A DNA stretch of 64,000 bases from a bacterium (GTDB taxonomy: Bacteria; Desulfobacterota; JAPLJL01). The notes beneath the pieces are model-generated. The model saw nothing but the letters and a program-made list of their open reading frames with translations. It was not told the DNA's origin and ran no database searches. The stretch is taken from NCBI GenBank assembly GCA_028713675.1, contig JAQTNV010000013.1:6012-70011 (forward strand). The letters run 5' to 3'. This document shows, piece by piece, positions 16,893-25,547 of this stretch. A program made the position numbers and the translations under genes. Every line of letters starts with the position of its first letter. Positions within the stretch are counted from its first letter, which is position 1.

Positions 16893-16973
16893 AGGGGCGG
16901 GGTTCACTTGTCCTGAGCGAAGCCGAAGGATCCCCGCCCAAATCAGGGAGGGGACAAGCCCCTCCCCTACAGT
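16893..16973. repeat. Composite REP element between the two palindromes
   Basis: GTAGGGGCGGGG...CCCCGCCC is joined to AGGGAGGGGACAAGCCCC, the same composite as the end of the 15.6-kb array but in the opposite orientation, including the GTCCTGAGCGAAGCCGAAGGA insert. It separates the two 16-bp sites. Confidence 0.75.
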
Positions 16974-16994
16974 GATTGATTTAAAACAAAAAAA

Positions 16995-17010
16995 TGTAAC
17001 CAGGGTTACA
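16995..17010. promoter_or_regulatory. Second 16-bp palindrome, site 2 of parB-like gene
   Basis: TGTAACCAGGGTTACA differs from site 1 by one central base and lies 33 bp before the ATG of the parB-like gene. Repetition of this long palindrome points to a dimeric DNA-binding protein. Confidence 0.65.
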
Positions 17011-17042
17011 CCCGTGTTATAAGAAAATAAGGAAGGAAAACA

Positions 17043-17843
17043 ATGGAAAAGGGAAAAACCAAAAACCCGAAGGTTTCCGCCCCGCCCTCAGCCTTTGAAT
17101 TCCGGGAAATCCCGCTGGCCGAGCTTTCCGAAAGCCGGGATTTCGCCTTCCGGAAAGGTCCCTTCTTTTTGGAAGGCCTTCGCGACTCGATCCGGCACTC
17201 AGGCGGGCAAAAGATGGAGATCGCGGTTCGTCCCGGGAAAGACGGAAAATACCAAATAATCTATGGATTTCGAAGGGTTGAGGCACTAAGCAAAGAAGGA
17301 AAACCAGCGGTCCTGGCCAAAATCTACCCCAAGCTCTCCGATGACGAGGCCCTGCGTCTCCGCTTCGCCGAGAACGCCGGCCGCCAGGATTACACCCCTT
17401 ACGAAATCGTCATGATCTGCCAGGAACTGAAGGACCGGTTCAAATATTCCGACGAGGAAATCGGCCGGATGATCGGGCGGAACCGGGTCTCGGTCAACCG
17501 CTACCTTTCCGTCGCCCGGGTGCCCCGGGTCCTGAAACGTCTGGAAGCCGGGGAGATCGGCTTCAAAGAGGCCTACGAACTGGCCACCCGGGCCGAGGAA
17601 TTTGAAAAGATGAAATCCGCCCCGCCCGACGAAACCGTGAAAAAAACGGCCCCGGACCTGAAGCCCAAACTGGACCAGGTGCGCAAAGCCCTGAAAGAAT
17701 CCTTCCCGGGGGTTTCCGTCTCCATCCGGGCCGGGGCCAAGCGTTCCGAGCCCGCCCTGAACATTTACGGCCTGAACCTGAAGCACCTTAAAGCATTCCT
17801 GGAGGCGGGGAAAAACATCTTTCAACCGTTCATGGAAGAGTAA
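17043..17843 (+). CDS. ParB/Spo0J-family DNA-binding protein
   Basis: 266 aa. A ParB/sulfiredoxin-type N-terminal domain spans about 20-110 (EIPLAELSESRDFAFRK, GLRDSIRHSGGQKMEIAVR, IIYGFRRVEALSKEG, LRLRFAENAGRQDYTPYE). A helix-turn-helix follows with IGRMIGRNRVSVNRYLSVAR (about 140-160). The C-terminal 60 residues could dimerise. ParB proteins bind parS and use CTP to spread, or act as plasmid/phage regulators. No parA lies beside it; the nearest deviant-Walker ATPase is cooC, 340 bp downstream. Two 16-bp palindromes precede the gene and are the natural candidates for its binding site, so it is probably autoregulated. Start supported by AAGGAAGGAAAACA. Confidence 0.82.
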   Translation: MEKGKTKNPKVSAPPSAFEFREIPLAELSESRDFAFRKGPFFLEGLRDSIRHSGGQKMEIAVRPGKDGKYQIIYGFRRVEALSKEGKPAVLAKIYPKLSDDEALRLRFAENAGRQDYTPYEIVMICQELKDRFKYSDEEIGRMIGRNRVSVNRYLSVARVPRVLKRLEAGEIGFKEAYELATRAEEFEKMKSAPPDETVKKTAPDLKPKLDQVRKALKESFPGVSVSIRAGAKRSEPALNIYGLNLKHLKAFLEAGKNIFQPFMEE

Positions 17844-17928
17844 TTAGCGATCAGCGCTAACGTTTGAGCATTGAACTTTGAAATTGGTTTTTCGGGTCTC
17901 TCTGGTTTCTCTGGTTTTACGGAAGACT

Positions 17929-18080
17929 GGGGGGTGGGTTCTCGCGACGCACACACCGATTAAATAAGGTTGCGATAAACTTGACGACTAAGTATACATC
18001 GGTACTGGCTAGACCCTGCGGGTCAGCCTGCAACATAAACGGCACGGCAGCTATTGTGGGCGGAGCGAAACCCGCCCCCC
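17929..18080 (-). repeat. Structured dispersed element, copy B
   Basis: It has the same inverted ends (GGGGGGTGGGTTCTCGCGAC and GGAGCGAAACCCGCCCCCC) in opposite orientation to copy A. The inner GCCCC-GGGGC part is missing, but the outer GACCC-TGC-GGGTC stem is kept. It lies between the parB-like gene and cooC, followed by an ATTGCCACGCCCCGCC...CAATGACA palindrome. Confidence 0.72.
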
Positions 18081-18182
18081 AAAAAAGAAATAAAGGCCAA
18101 CGGTATTCGAGATTGCCACGCCCCGCCGTAGGCGGGCTCGCAATGACATTTATAAGCGAACCGTGAACCCTGAGCTTAAATT

Positions 18183-18944
18183 ATGAAAATCGCCGTGAGC
18201 GGAAAAGGCGGGGTGGGGAAAACCACGCTCGCCGCCATTCTCTGCCTGGAACTTTCCCGCCGGGGGCTCAAGGTCCTGGCGGTAGACGCCGACCCGGTTG
18301 CCGGCCTGGGCGCCGCTCTCGGCTTCCCCGACCCTGAGAAAATCAAGCCGATCTCGGAAATGAAAGACCTGATCGCCGAGCGGACCGGGGCCAAGCCGGG
18401 ATCGATCGGGGGCTATTTCCGGCTCAACCCGCGGGTGGATGACATCCCGGAAAATTTCTGCCGGGAGCAGAACGGCATCCGCCTGGTGGTGATGGGCACC
18501 GTGAAGGCGGGTGGGGCCGGCTGTATCTGCCCGGAAAGCGCCCTCCTCCGCGCCCTCCTCCAGCACCTGATCCTGGAAAGGGACGAGGCGGTGATCGTCG
18601 ACATGGAAGCCGGGGTGGAGCACCTGGGCCGCGCCACCGCGGGTTCGGTGGACCGGATGCTGGTGGTGGTCGAACCCGGACAGCGTTCCCTGGCCGCCGC
18701 CCGGATGATCCGGAAGCTGGCCGCCGATATCGGCCTCTCCCGGATCGGGATCGTGGCCAACAAGGTCCGCGGCGAGTCCGACCTCGCGGTGATTAAGAAC
18801 TCCCTCCCGGAATTCGAGCTCCTGGGCTGGCTTCCCCTCAACACCGCGGTGATCGAGGCCGACCTGGCCGGCCGGCCCGTTTCGCTCGACCTCCCCGGCT
18901 TCCGGGAACAGGTCGGGTCGATCATGGACAAGCTCGGGAAATAA
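18183..18944 (+). CDS. cooC: CooC-type nickel-insertion ATPase for CO dehydrogenase
   Basis: 253 aa, full length. The deviant Walker A is KGGVGKTTLAAILCLEL (residues 8-24); the Walker A' Asp is in VLAVDADPV; IVDMEAGVEHLGR is the switch region. The CxC pair in GGAGCICPESALLRALLQHL (about 112-131) is the metal-binding signature that marks CooC off from general MinD/ParA ATPases. CooC dimers load Ni into the C-cluster of CODH using ATP. It probably serves the cooS in this window, though the two are 15 kb apart; other CODH genes could exist outside. No operon partner is adjacent. It follows copy B of the dispersed element. Confidence 0.9.
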   Translation: MKIAVSGKGGVGKTTLAAILCLELSRRGLKVLAVDADPVAGLGAALGFPDPEKIKPISEMKDLIAERTGAKPGSIGGYFRLNPRVDDIPENFCREQNGIRLVVMGTVKAGGAGCICPESALLRALLQHLILERDEAVIVDMEAGVEHLGRATAGSVDRMLVVVEPGQRSLAAARMIRKLAADIGLSRIGIVANKVRGESDLAVIKNSLPEFELLGWLPLNTAVIEADLAGRPVSLDLPGFREQVGSIMDKLGK

Positions 18945-18994
18945 CCTTTATCCTTACATAGGATAAGAAATGTTTATTCCATGTACTTGCTTCC

Positions 18995-19068
18995 GTCATC
19001 CCTGCGAAAGCAAGGATCCAGAAAATTCATGAAAAATCTGGATTCCCGCTTCCGCGGGAATGACAGGG
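18995..19068. repeat. Facing REP-like units in the leader of the giant lipoprotein gene
   Basis: GTCATCCCTGCGAAAGCAAG and CTTCCGCGGGAATGAC flank GGATCCAG/CTGGATTC arms, so the segment can fold as one long hairpin. It ends five bases before the ribosome site AGGGA of the next gene. Confidence 0.7.
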
Positions 19069-19073
19069 AAAAA

Positions 19074-22000
19074 ATGAAACGCTTTCGAATCGCTCGGATC
19101 TTCTGGATTGGGCTCCTGATCCTCTCCGCCTGCGGGGGAGGAAAGGATAAATCCCCCCCGGTCACCGCCGCCGATCCCCCGGGAGGCAGCTACCGGCAGG
19201 CCCTGGAGGTCACGCTCGAGTCCAGCGAACCCGCAACCATTTATTACACCCTGAACGGCGCCGAGCCCGCCCCGGGCCTCGGGGCCACCAAATCCGGCGA
19301 AAGCCCGGTCACCGGGATCGCGATTTCCGCCGACACCACTCTTAAATTCTTCGGGGTGGACCGCCGGGAAAACCAGGAGAAAATCAAGACCGAGATCTAT
19401 TACATCGATTCGACCGCCCCCCAGGCTCTCCAAGCGACGGCGAGCGGATCGGGGACGGCGAGCCCGGACGCGGGCGACACAGTCACGATCGGGTTCTCCG
19501 AGCCGGTCCTCGACCCACAGATCACGGCCGACAACATCAACTCGGTCATGTCCCTGAACCAGGGCCACAGCTGGCTGGACGGCGCCGGGAAGATTGGAGG
19601 GGCCGTTTTGAATTCCGATCAGACCGCGCTGGTCATCACCTTGAGCGCGGAGGGTTCCCCTCCCACCGTGGCTTCCGGGGACACCATCACCTTTGACGGG
19701 ACCACCGTTACCGACCGGGCCGGCAATCCGGTAGCCGGCAGCGTAGTCATCACCGGGGTTTTCGGCCAGGATTCCTCCGCTCCCGCCTCCCGGATCACCT
19801 TCCCTTCGGCGGGGTCTTTTGTCGGCAAGTCGGTGGAGGCCGCCGGGACCGCCGATGACGACTCCGCGGAAGTGGCCCGCGTGGATTTCAGCTCCGACGG
19901 CGGGCAGACCTGGGCGGGGGCCGTCCGCCGCGAGACCGGCGGGGAAGGTGATTTTCCCTGGAGCTATTCCTGGAGCCCGGCTGCGGAAGGAGAAACCTCC
20001 CTTTGCTCCCGGGCCACCGACCCGGCCGGCAACCAGGAAACTCCCCCGTTCTGCCTGACGGTCACCGCCGACCTCACCCCCCCCGCGGTTCAGGTCCTCT
20101 CGCCGGGAGCCGACCAGTATCTGAACAGCCACACCCCCATCCCGGTCTCGGGCACGGCCTCCGACAATCTTTCCGGCGTGGCGCTGGTTGAGGTCAGCTC
20201 GGATGAGGGCCTCACTTATCTCCCCGCCGATGGGGCCGAAGCCTGGTCTTACCTCTGGTCCCCCCCGGCCGGAGACGGCAATTATATAATCCTGGCCCGG
20301 GCCCGGGATCGGGTCGGAAATATCGGCCTCCCTGCCCCTGATCTCTCGATTTACGTGGACAACACCCCCCCGTTTTCCTGGATCGTTAACCCAACCAAGG
20401 CGCAATTCGTCTCGGGAACAGTCATTTTAAAAATCCAGGCTATGGACAGCGGTTCCGGGATAGCCCGGGTGGAGGTTAAAATCGGCTCCGGCTCCTGGGT
20501 GGAAGCCAAAGCCTCCACCGGGGAGTGGACCTGCGCCTGGGACTCCCGGCAGGTTTTGGACGGAAATTACACGGTCAGAAGCCGGGCCACCGACCGGGCC
20601 GGCAACCAGGAAATTCCCGGTTCCGGCGTGACTTTTTCCGTTGAAAATATCCCTCCCGTTTCCACGATCCTGACCCCGGCCCCGGACCAGCTCCTGGGCA
20701 TCACCACCACCCCGATTTCCGGCACCGCCTCCGATTCGGGTTCGGGGGTGGCCAAGGTGGAGGTCAGCACCGACGGGGGATACTCCTGGAAAACCGCGAC
20801 GGGCAAAGAAAGCTGGAGTTATTTATGGGACACCTCGGGCGCCGGCGCCTTCTGGGGCGACCGGATCATCGTTTCCCGGGCCACGGACAAGGCCGGCAAT
20901 GTTGAAGAACCCCCTTACCCGCAGGTCAGGGTCATCCTGGACGCCGCCGCTCCCACCGTGACGATCACCTCGCCTCCCGATCAATCCTTTCTCAATTATC
21001 CCGGCGGCACCAGCATGGCGATAACCCTCCAGGCCCAGGACGTGGGAACCGGGATGAATTATGCCGAAATCAGAATCGTCAAGGATCCTTATGTGGTGGA
21101 TTGGACCCCGGCGCTTTACCGCATCTCCAATCCTTCCGGCGGCACCTACCGGGCGACATACTTCTGGAATCCCATCCCGGGCGACGATGGGGCCTACACG
21201 ATTACGTCCCGGGCCTGGGACCTGATCAACAATTCAGGTTATTCAAATCCGATCATTGTCAACCTGGACCGGACTCCCCCCACGGTCACCCCCATCTCGC
21301 CCGTTTCAGGCGAGGCCTGCGTGCGGACCGGGTCCAACGTCCGGGTCCAGTTCAGCGAAGAGATAATCGGATCGCCGGATAGCTGCGGGGTTTTTCAGAA
21401 CGGCGTTACCTCAACCTCACCCGGGTTCCACTTCACCCGGACCGTGTTTCCTAACGATACGCTCACGATTGTCCCCTTCGAAAGCCAGCCCCAAAATCTT
21501 CTGGCCGACCTCGCCAAGTACGTGGTCAGGATCTCCGGGCCGATCACCGACCTGGCCGGCAATCCTCTTTCCCCGAATCCATCCACCTTTAACTTCTTCA
21601 CCCGCGATACCACCGCCCCGGTAGTTGTATCGAAATGGCCGGACTCGAACCGCCTGGTCCGCGCGGAATATTTCCGGGGAGTAACCGTAACCTTCAACAA
21701 ACGAATGGACACCTCCCGGGGCGGCATCTCCATCTCCGACCAGAACGGGATCCCCCTGATGCCGAACCTGCAGGTGGGCGACTCCAGCGCTTATTTCGGT
21801 TCCCTTTCCTGGACCGGCTCAAAGACCATCGCCTTTGCCATGGGCACCTCCAGCACGGTCCGGCCGGGCACAGGTTATCTCATTTCTTTTTCCTCCCTTT
21901 CCGATCAGTCCGCCTGCGGATCCGATACCCAGAACAATTCCCCCGCCAGTGTCGAGTGGCCGGTTGTTACCCGGGGAATGTCCAAGGACCCGACCGCTCC

Positions 22001-23498
22001 GGTGCTGGTTTCCTCCCGGCCGGAAAACGGCCAGAGCGCCCCTCCCGTCCTCTTCGACTCGACCGGGAATTCAGTCCTCCTGGTTTTCAACGAGCCCCTC
22101 GATCCGCAGACGCTGGTCCCGGATAATTTCCAGGTCAAACTCAACGGTTCTTCGATCGGTTTCGGGGTGGGATACCGGATCGGAGTTGATCCGCCCGGCA
22201 TGGGGGTGCTGATCCGGCCTGATATTCTGCCGCTTGGTACCAGCCCGCTCCAGGTCGACATCCTGACCGGGATAAAGGACAGCGCGGGAAATCCCCTGGC
22301 CGCTTCGATTCCCCTCAGTTTTCCCATCTCCGGGAGCAACCCGGGCCCGCCCGCCCTGACCGCGAGCCAGCCCGCGGCCGGAGCCGATTTCTACACGGAA
22401 TCGTTCCAGGGGGTGGCGGGATTCAACCGGGAGATTACCACCTTTGTTCTTTCCCCGGCCAATGTGCAGATAAAGGATAACGCCACCGGCATTCCCGTCC
22501 GCGGTCTGAATTTCGACGGTCTTTCCCTGGACCGCCCGGGGCAGGTCTCGCTCCGGATCCGGGGAGGGACCCGGACCCCGGCTCTGAAAACGGACACCGA
22601 ATACCGGCTCGAGCTCCGGGACATGAAGGACCTCTACGGCAACACCCTTTCCCCGAATCCCTCGTCCTTCACCTTCCGCACCCGCCCAACGGGGGAGAAC
22701 CGGAGGCCCATCTTCGCCGACGCTTTCGGACGGGCCGGCTACGCCGAGGTGTTCACCAACGGGAATACCCACCTGCATTTCGAGCTCGAGGTCTCCGACC
22801 CCGACCGGGACCTGGTCGTGTCCTGGGCGGAAGGCCCCGGGGGCGTACAGCGTCCCCTGGCCCTGAGCGGATCGAGCCAATATGTTTACTCCACCCCGGT
22901 CAGCATGACCGTTCCGGATTCCATCGATGAGGGCTTGAGCTACCAGGGCGACATCCCCTTCACTTTCTACGCTACCGATACCACCTATACGATTTCTACG
23001 CTCCGCAACATTTACTTCTACCCGGATCCGGCCGTCCCTAATCCGATCTCTCCCGGCGGCGGGCAGACGACCGGCCTCACCCCCACGCTCACCTGGAGCA
23101 TCCCGGATTTATCACCGACCGATTATCTCCAGGTAAAAATCCTGCTCGCGTTTTATGCGGTCGACCCGATATATTTCCAACCGCTGGCGATGCCGACGCC
23201 CCGATATATGGATATGGAAATCTACGCGGCCATGCTGTCCCCCGGAACTACCAGCCATGTCGTTCCCGCCGGGATCCTCGATCCCGACCTTGACCTCAAT
23301 TTCTATCTTGATACCTATCTCGATCCTTATTTCGGTGCCTACCTTGGGCTCTATTCCATTCAATATTATTACTGCTGGCAGATCACCGCGGTCCGGACCG
23401 GCCCGGGAGGCGATGATACCGGCCATGGAACCGGTTTCCGCTCCATGTCCAACTGGCCATCACCAACGGGAAGCAGCTGTTTTAAAGTCTCCCCGTAA
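19074..23498 (+). CDS. Giant surface lipoprotein with Ig-like repeats
   Basis: 1474 aa from the ATG at 19074 (AGGGA upstream); a frame opening at 18981 only adds translated REP sequence. The signal peptide ends in a lipobox, ILSACGGGK, so Cys should be lipidated. A chitobiase C-terminal-type domain comes first (PPGGSYRQALEVTLES, ATIYYTLNGAEP). Bacterial Ig-like domains follow about every 95 residues, each with a SGTASDxxSGVAxVEVSxDxG signature and a YLWSP/WDT end. Later repeats match the Big_5/SWM type (PVSGEACVRTGSNVRVQFSEE, SRPENGQSAPPVLFDSTG). Such proteins are adhesins or cell-surface structural proteins. Partner and ligand are unknown. It is probably a single gene, with a foldable REP pair in its leader. 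Confidence 0.85.
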   Translation: MKRFRIARIFWIGLLILSACGGGKDKSPPVTAADPPGGSYRQALEVTLESSEPATIYYTLNGAEPAPGLGATKSGESPVTGIAISADTTLKFFGVDRRENQEKIKTEIYYIDSTAPQALQATASGSGTASPDAGDTVTIGFSEPVLDPQITADNINSVMSLNQGHSWLDGAGKIGGAVLNSDQTALVITLSAEGSPPTVASGDTITFDGTTVTDRAGNPVAGSVVITGVFGQDSSAPASRITFPSAGSFVGKSVEAAGTADDDSAEVARVDFSSDGGQTWAGAVRRETGGEGDFPWSYSWSPAAEGETSLCSRATDPAGNQETPPFCLTVTADLTPPAVQVLSPGADQYLNSHTPIPVSGTASDNLSGVALVEVSSDEGLTYLPADGAEAWSYLWSPPAGDGNYIILARARDRVGNIGLPAPDLSIYVDNTPPFSWIVNPTKAQFVSGTVILKIQAMDSGSGIARVEVKIGSGSWVEAKASTGEWTCAWDSRQVLDGNYTVRSRATDRAGNQEIPGSGVTFSVENIPPVSTILTPAPDQLLGITTTPISGTASDSGSGVAKVEVSTDGGYSWKTATGKESWSYLWDTSGAGAFWGDRIIVSRATDKAGNVEEPPYPQVRVILDAAAPTVTITSPPDQSFLNYPGGTSMAITLQAQDVGTGMNYAEIRIVKDPYVVDWTPALYRISNPSGGTYRATYFWNPIPGDDGAYTITSRAWDLINNSGYSNPIIVNLDRTPPTVTPISPVSGEACVRTGSNVRVQFSEEIIGSPDSCGVFQNGVTSTSPGFHFTRTVFPNDTLTIVPFESQPQNLLADLAKYVVRISGPITDLAGNPLSPNPSTFNFFTRDTTAPVVVSKWPDSNRLVRAEYFRGVTVTFNKRMDTSRGGISISDQNGIPLMPNLQVGDSSAYFGSLSWTGSKTIAFAMGTSSTVRPGTGYLISFSSLSDQSACGSDTQNNSPASVEWPVVTRGMSKDPTAPVLVSSRPENGQSAPPVLFDSTGNSVLLVFNEPLDPQTLVPDNFQVKLNGSSIGFGVGYRIGVDPPGMGVLIRPDILPLGTSPLQVDILTGIKDSAGNPLAASIPLSFPISGSNPGPPALTASQPAAGADFYTESFQGVAGFNREITTFVLSPANVQIKDNATGIPVRGLNFDGLSLDRPGQVSLRIRGGTRTPALKTDTEYRLELRDMKDLYGNTLSPNPSSFTFRTRPTGENRRPIFADAFGRAGYAEVFTNGNTHLHFELEVSDPDRDLVVSWAEGPGGVQRPLALSGSSQYVYSTPVSMTVPDSIDEGLSYQGDIPFTFYATDTTYTISTLRNIYFYPDPAVPNPISPGGGQTTGLTPTLTWSIPDLSPTDYLQVKILLAFYAVDPIYFQPLAMPTPRYMDMEIYAAMLSPGTTSHVVPAGILDPDLDLNFYLDTYLDPYFGAYLGLYSIQYYYCWQITAVRTGPGGDDTGHGTGFRSMSNWPSPTGSSCFKVSP

Positions 23499-23764
23499 CC
23501 TGGAACAATCATCTTTTTTCCCTTTTCTCGATAGAAAAGCAAACTTTTAACTCCCCTCCCTTGAGGGGAGCCTGCCCTGGCCGACCGCGTGGGTCGGCCA
23601 GGGGGGAATGAGGGAAGGGTGAGGGCTTGTCCTACGACTTGTCCCGAGATGTTTCGAGGGAAGCCCCTGTCCTCCAAAGCTCCAGCGAAGGGGGAATCCT
23701 TGGTGTAGGAGGAAGCTTCAGCGACGGAGGAGAGATTTTCACCCCTCTTGCCGGATTCGAATTT
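23499..23764. repeat. Palindromes of the GGCCGAC and GGAGGAAGCTTCAGCG types
   Basis: CCCTGGCCGAC-CGCGTG-GGTCGGCCAGGG (23573-23601) is a near-perfect hairpin related to repeats at 24533 and 33505. A TCCTCC...AGCTCCAGCGAAGG...GGAGGAAGCTTCAGCG segment at 23672-23725 has a relative at 63590. No gene seen. Confidence 0.6.
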
Positions 23765-24247
23765 TCAGGATCTTTTCTTGGATTTCAAGTACCGCAGGTC
23801 ATCAAGATCTTTATATCGGCCCAGGGCTTTTTTGTTTTTTATCAGTTCCTTTATCCCGATATAAAAGACCGGATAGGTCTTACCTTTGATAATTATTTTT
23901 TCTTTTATTTTGTTATCCCAAGCTTCTTTAAAGGTCACGCCTTCAATTGTATTGATCAGATCTATCCGGTTCGGAGGAGACCCGAATTGGAAGATTATTC
24001 CAACCTTTATAAATTCCCGGGGAGATCCGACGCTTGGAATCTTCCCGTTCCAAAACTCATCCAGAGCGTCATAAAGCCTCTTGGCATTTTCCGGGGAAGA
24101 TTCATAAAAGAAATCCACATCGCCGGTTAATCTGGCGTATCCATGATAAATGACGGCTTCCCCGCCGACAATTACGTAAGCAACTTTAAACTTGGCCAGG
24201 AGCCTTATGAATTCTTGGAGATCTTCTGAAAAGTGGGAGTTTTGCAT
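23765..24247 (-). CDS. Nucleotidyltransferase-fold protein (DUF6036/MNT-like)
   Basis: 160 aa. VAYVIVGGEAVIYHGYARLTG is the nucleotidyltransferase GG(S/E) loop, and GDVDFFYE carries the DxD metal pair; DLDDLRYLK closes the fold. Proteins like this act as the transferase part of two-gene modules related to MNT/HEPN and AbiEii systems. The start lies inside the preceding small gene, 43 bp before its end, after GGAGGAGAAAAATCAGG, so translation is coupled. Function as toxin or antitoxin is inferred only from layout. Confidence 0.78.
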   Translation of the reverse strand: MQNSHFSEDLQEFIRLLAKFKVAYVIVGGEAVIYHGYARLTGDVDFFYESSPENAKRLYDALDEFWNGKIPSVGSPREFIKVGIIFQFGSPPNRIDLINTIEGVTFKEAWDNKIKEKIIIKGKTYPVFYIGIKELIKNKKALGRYKDLDDLRYLKSKKRS

Positions 24248-24414
24248 CCTGATTTTTCTCCTCCTCTGACATCAGGAGGATTTTTTCCATAAACCCGTTC
24301 TCTCAAATCCTTCGCGGCCCTCTGTCTCTCGGCCGGGGACATCCGGACATGCTGTTGGATGTCCCACTTTTCTTCTTCTGAGAAATTCCTTGACTTTTTT
24401 ACGATTGATTTCAT
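24205..24414 (-). CDS. Small charged partner of the nucleotidyltransferase
   Basis: 69 aa, highly charged and soluble. It has a helical N-terminus (RNFSEEEKWDIQQHVRMSPA) and a conserved-looking ERQRAAKDLRERVYGKNPPDVR stretch split over residues 28-50. I know similar small proteins placed next to nucleotidyltransferases in other genomes, but no function is established. It overlaps the nucleotidyltransferase gene by 43 bp and precedes it, the usual order for an antitoxin-like partner. No good ribosome site before the ATG. Confidence 0.65.
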   Translation of the reverse strand: MKSIVKKSRNFSEEEKWDIQQHVRMSPAERQRAAKDLRERVYGKNPPDVRGGEKSGCKTPTFQKISKNS

Positions 24415-24529
24415 TTTGAAAAATGTTTTAAATATTTTACCGCATCCTTGATAGAAAATAAAGTCTGACCACCGACGGAAAATAACAATCTTTTGTTCCG
24501 ACCATTCAATTATGCTCAGGATAAACTCC

Positions 24530-24745
24530 GGCCTGCCCGAGCCGACGGCTCGGCTGGCTCCGAGGCACGCCCAAGGTGTCGGCCAGGGCGTGCATCTAGT
24601 CTTATCATTTATCCTCCCTTATTCAAAGGGAGGTTGGGAGGGATTTTTAGTATTAATGTAAGGGCGGGCTTAAAGCCCGCCGGAGAAAGGAGGGGACAAG
24701 CCCTCCCTTCTCCGTCATTCCGGCGGAAGCCGGAATCCAAAGCGG
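24530..24745. repeat. Mixed palindromic repeats
   Basis: Contains a CCGAGCCGACGGCTCGG palindrome (24537), a GTGTCGGCCAGGGCGTGC part, a GGGCGGGCTTAAAGCCCGCC hairpin (24662), a GGAGGGGACAAGCCCTCCC hairpin (24691) and a GTCATTCCGGCGGAAGCC unit (24715). No gene seen. Confidence 0.65.
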
Positions 24746-24815
24746 TTGTCTATTTGTTACAAATCAATATTTCAATTATGCCCCGTAAATTTCAGAAAAT
24801 TATAAGTTTTATACT

Positions 24816-24952
24816 TTAAGCAGTTTTCGATTTCTTTTCTTTAACCTTTTTACAGGGCAAAAGATCAAGCACTTTGTTGGGTGAAATCTTGGGGAATATT
24901 TCGCTCTTTTGTTTTTCTTTATTTATGGTATTTTTAATGGGCCGTCATCCAT
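24816..24952 (-). pseudogene. Possible small ORF broken by a one-base deletion
   Basis: From an ATG at 24952 (AAAGGA 8 bases ahead) the frame reads MDDGPLKIP then stops at an A5 run. If one A were added, the frame would continue as LKNTINKEKQKSEIF and end at 24816 with a Lys-rich tail, 45 codons in all. The downstream part has coding-like composition and no start of its own. It could be a pseudogene, a programmed slip or chance. It is divergent from the JAMM gene. Confidence 0.3.
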
Positions 24953-24992
24953 AAATATATCCTTTTGACTTAGTATTTAGGACTTTATCAAA

Positions 24993-25547
24993 ATGAATAT
25001 TTATATCAGCGAAAACGCCTTCATGATCCTCACCCTCTCCGCGGTGGAAACCTCGGTCACCCGCGAGTGCGCCGGCCTGCTCTTCGGGTATAAAACCCCG
25101 GAAAAATATTTCCTGGAGCTGGCCACCCCGTTCCAGCTCGCCAACCGGAAATACGACACGATCTACATCAACCCCATGCGGAAGCACAGGCTTTACCGGA
25201 TGATCGATCAATATCTCAAGTACCAGTTCATCGGCGAATACCATTCCCACCCCGAGGGGGTGCCCAGCCCCTCCGATGACGACATCCAGTATATCTTCCG
25301 CGAGGAATACCCGATCGAGATCATCATGAGCATCAAGGAGGACAAGGAATTCAAACCCTGGACGATCCGGAGAAACATCCTCTCCGGCAGTCTCTACCGC
25401 TACTTCATCGAGATGGCAAGTTTCCAGCTGGTCGGGAAAGGCAAAAACAAAGATGTTAAAATCCTGAATATCGAATGCCCCTACGCACTGGGCTTCGAGG
25501 CGGTGAAGAAACTTAACAATTCCAGCAAACCGGAGAAAAGAAAATGA
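24993..25547 (+). CDS. JAB/MPN (JAMM) metalloprotease-like protein
   Basis: 184 aa. The JAMM zinc motif is complete: Glu in RECAGLLFG (about residue 27), then EYHSHPEGVPSPSDDD (about 79-94) with the H-x-H-P and S-x-x-D ligands. JAMM proteins in bacteria cleave isopeptide or C-terminal bonds of ubiquitin-like or siderophore-type substrates. No ubiquitin-like or E1-like gene is adjacent. The stop overlaps the ATG of the next gene (ATGA), so it is translationally coupled with a CrtI-like flavoprotein. That partner is the only hint to function and I do not know a precedent for the pair. Confidence 0.82.
   Translation: MNIYISENAFMILTLSAVETSVTRECAGLLFGYKTPEKYFLELATPFQLANRKYDTIYINPMRKHRLYRMIDQYLKYQFIGEYHSHPEGVPSPSDDDIQYIFREEYPIEIIMSIKEDKEFKPWTIRRNILSGSLYRYFIEMASFQLVGKGKNKDVKILNIECPYALGFEAVKKLNNSSKPEKRK

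Noticed and set aside
18183-18944. The ATPase could be the missing ParA of the ParB-like protein.
   Set aside because: The CxC in GCICPES and the MEAGVEHLGR region are CooC signatures; the gene is 340 bp away behind a repeat.
24205-24414. The small gene might be AbiEi-type antitoxin.
   Set aside because: It lacks a winged helix and the length of AbiEi; only its position is similar.
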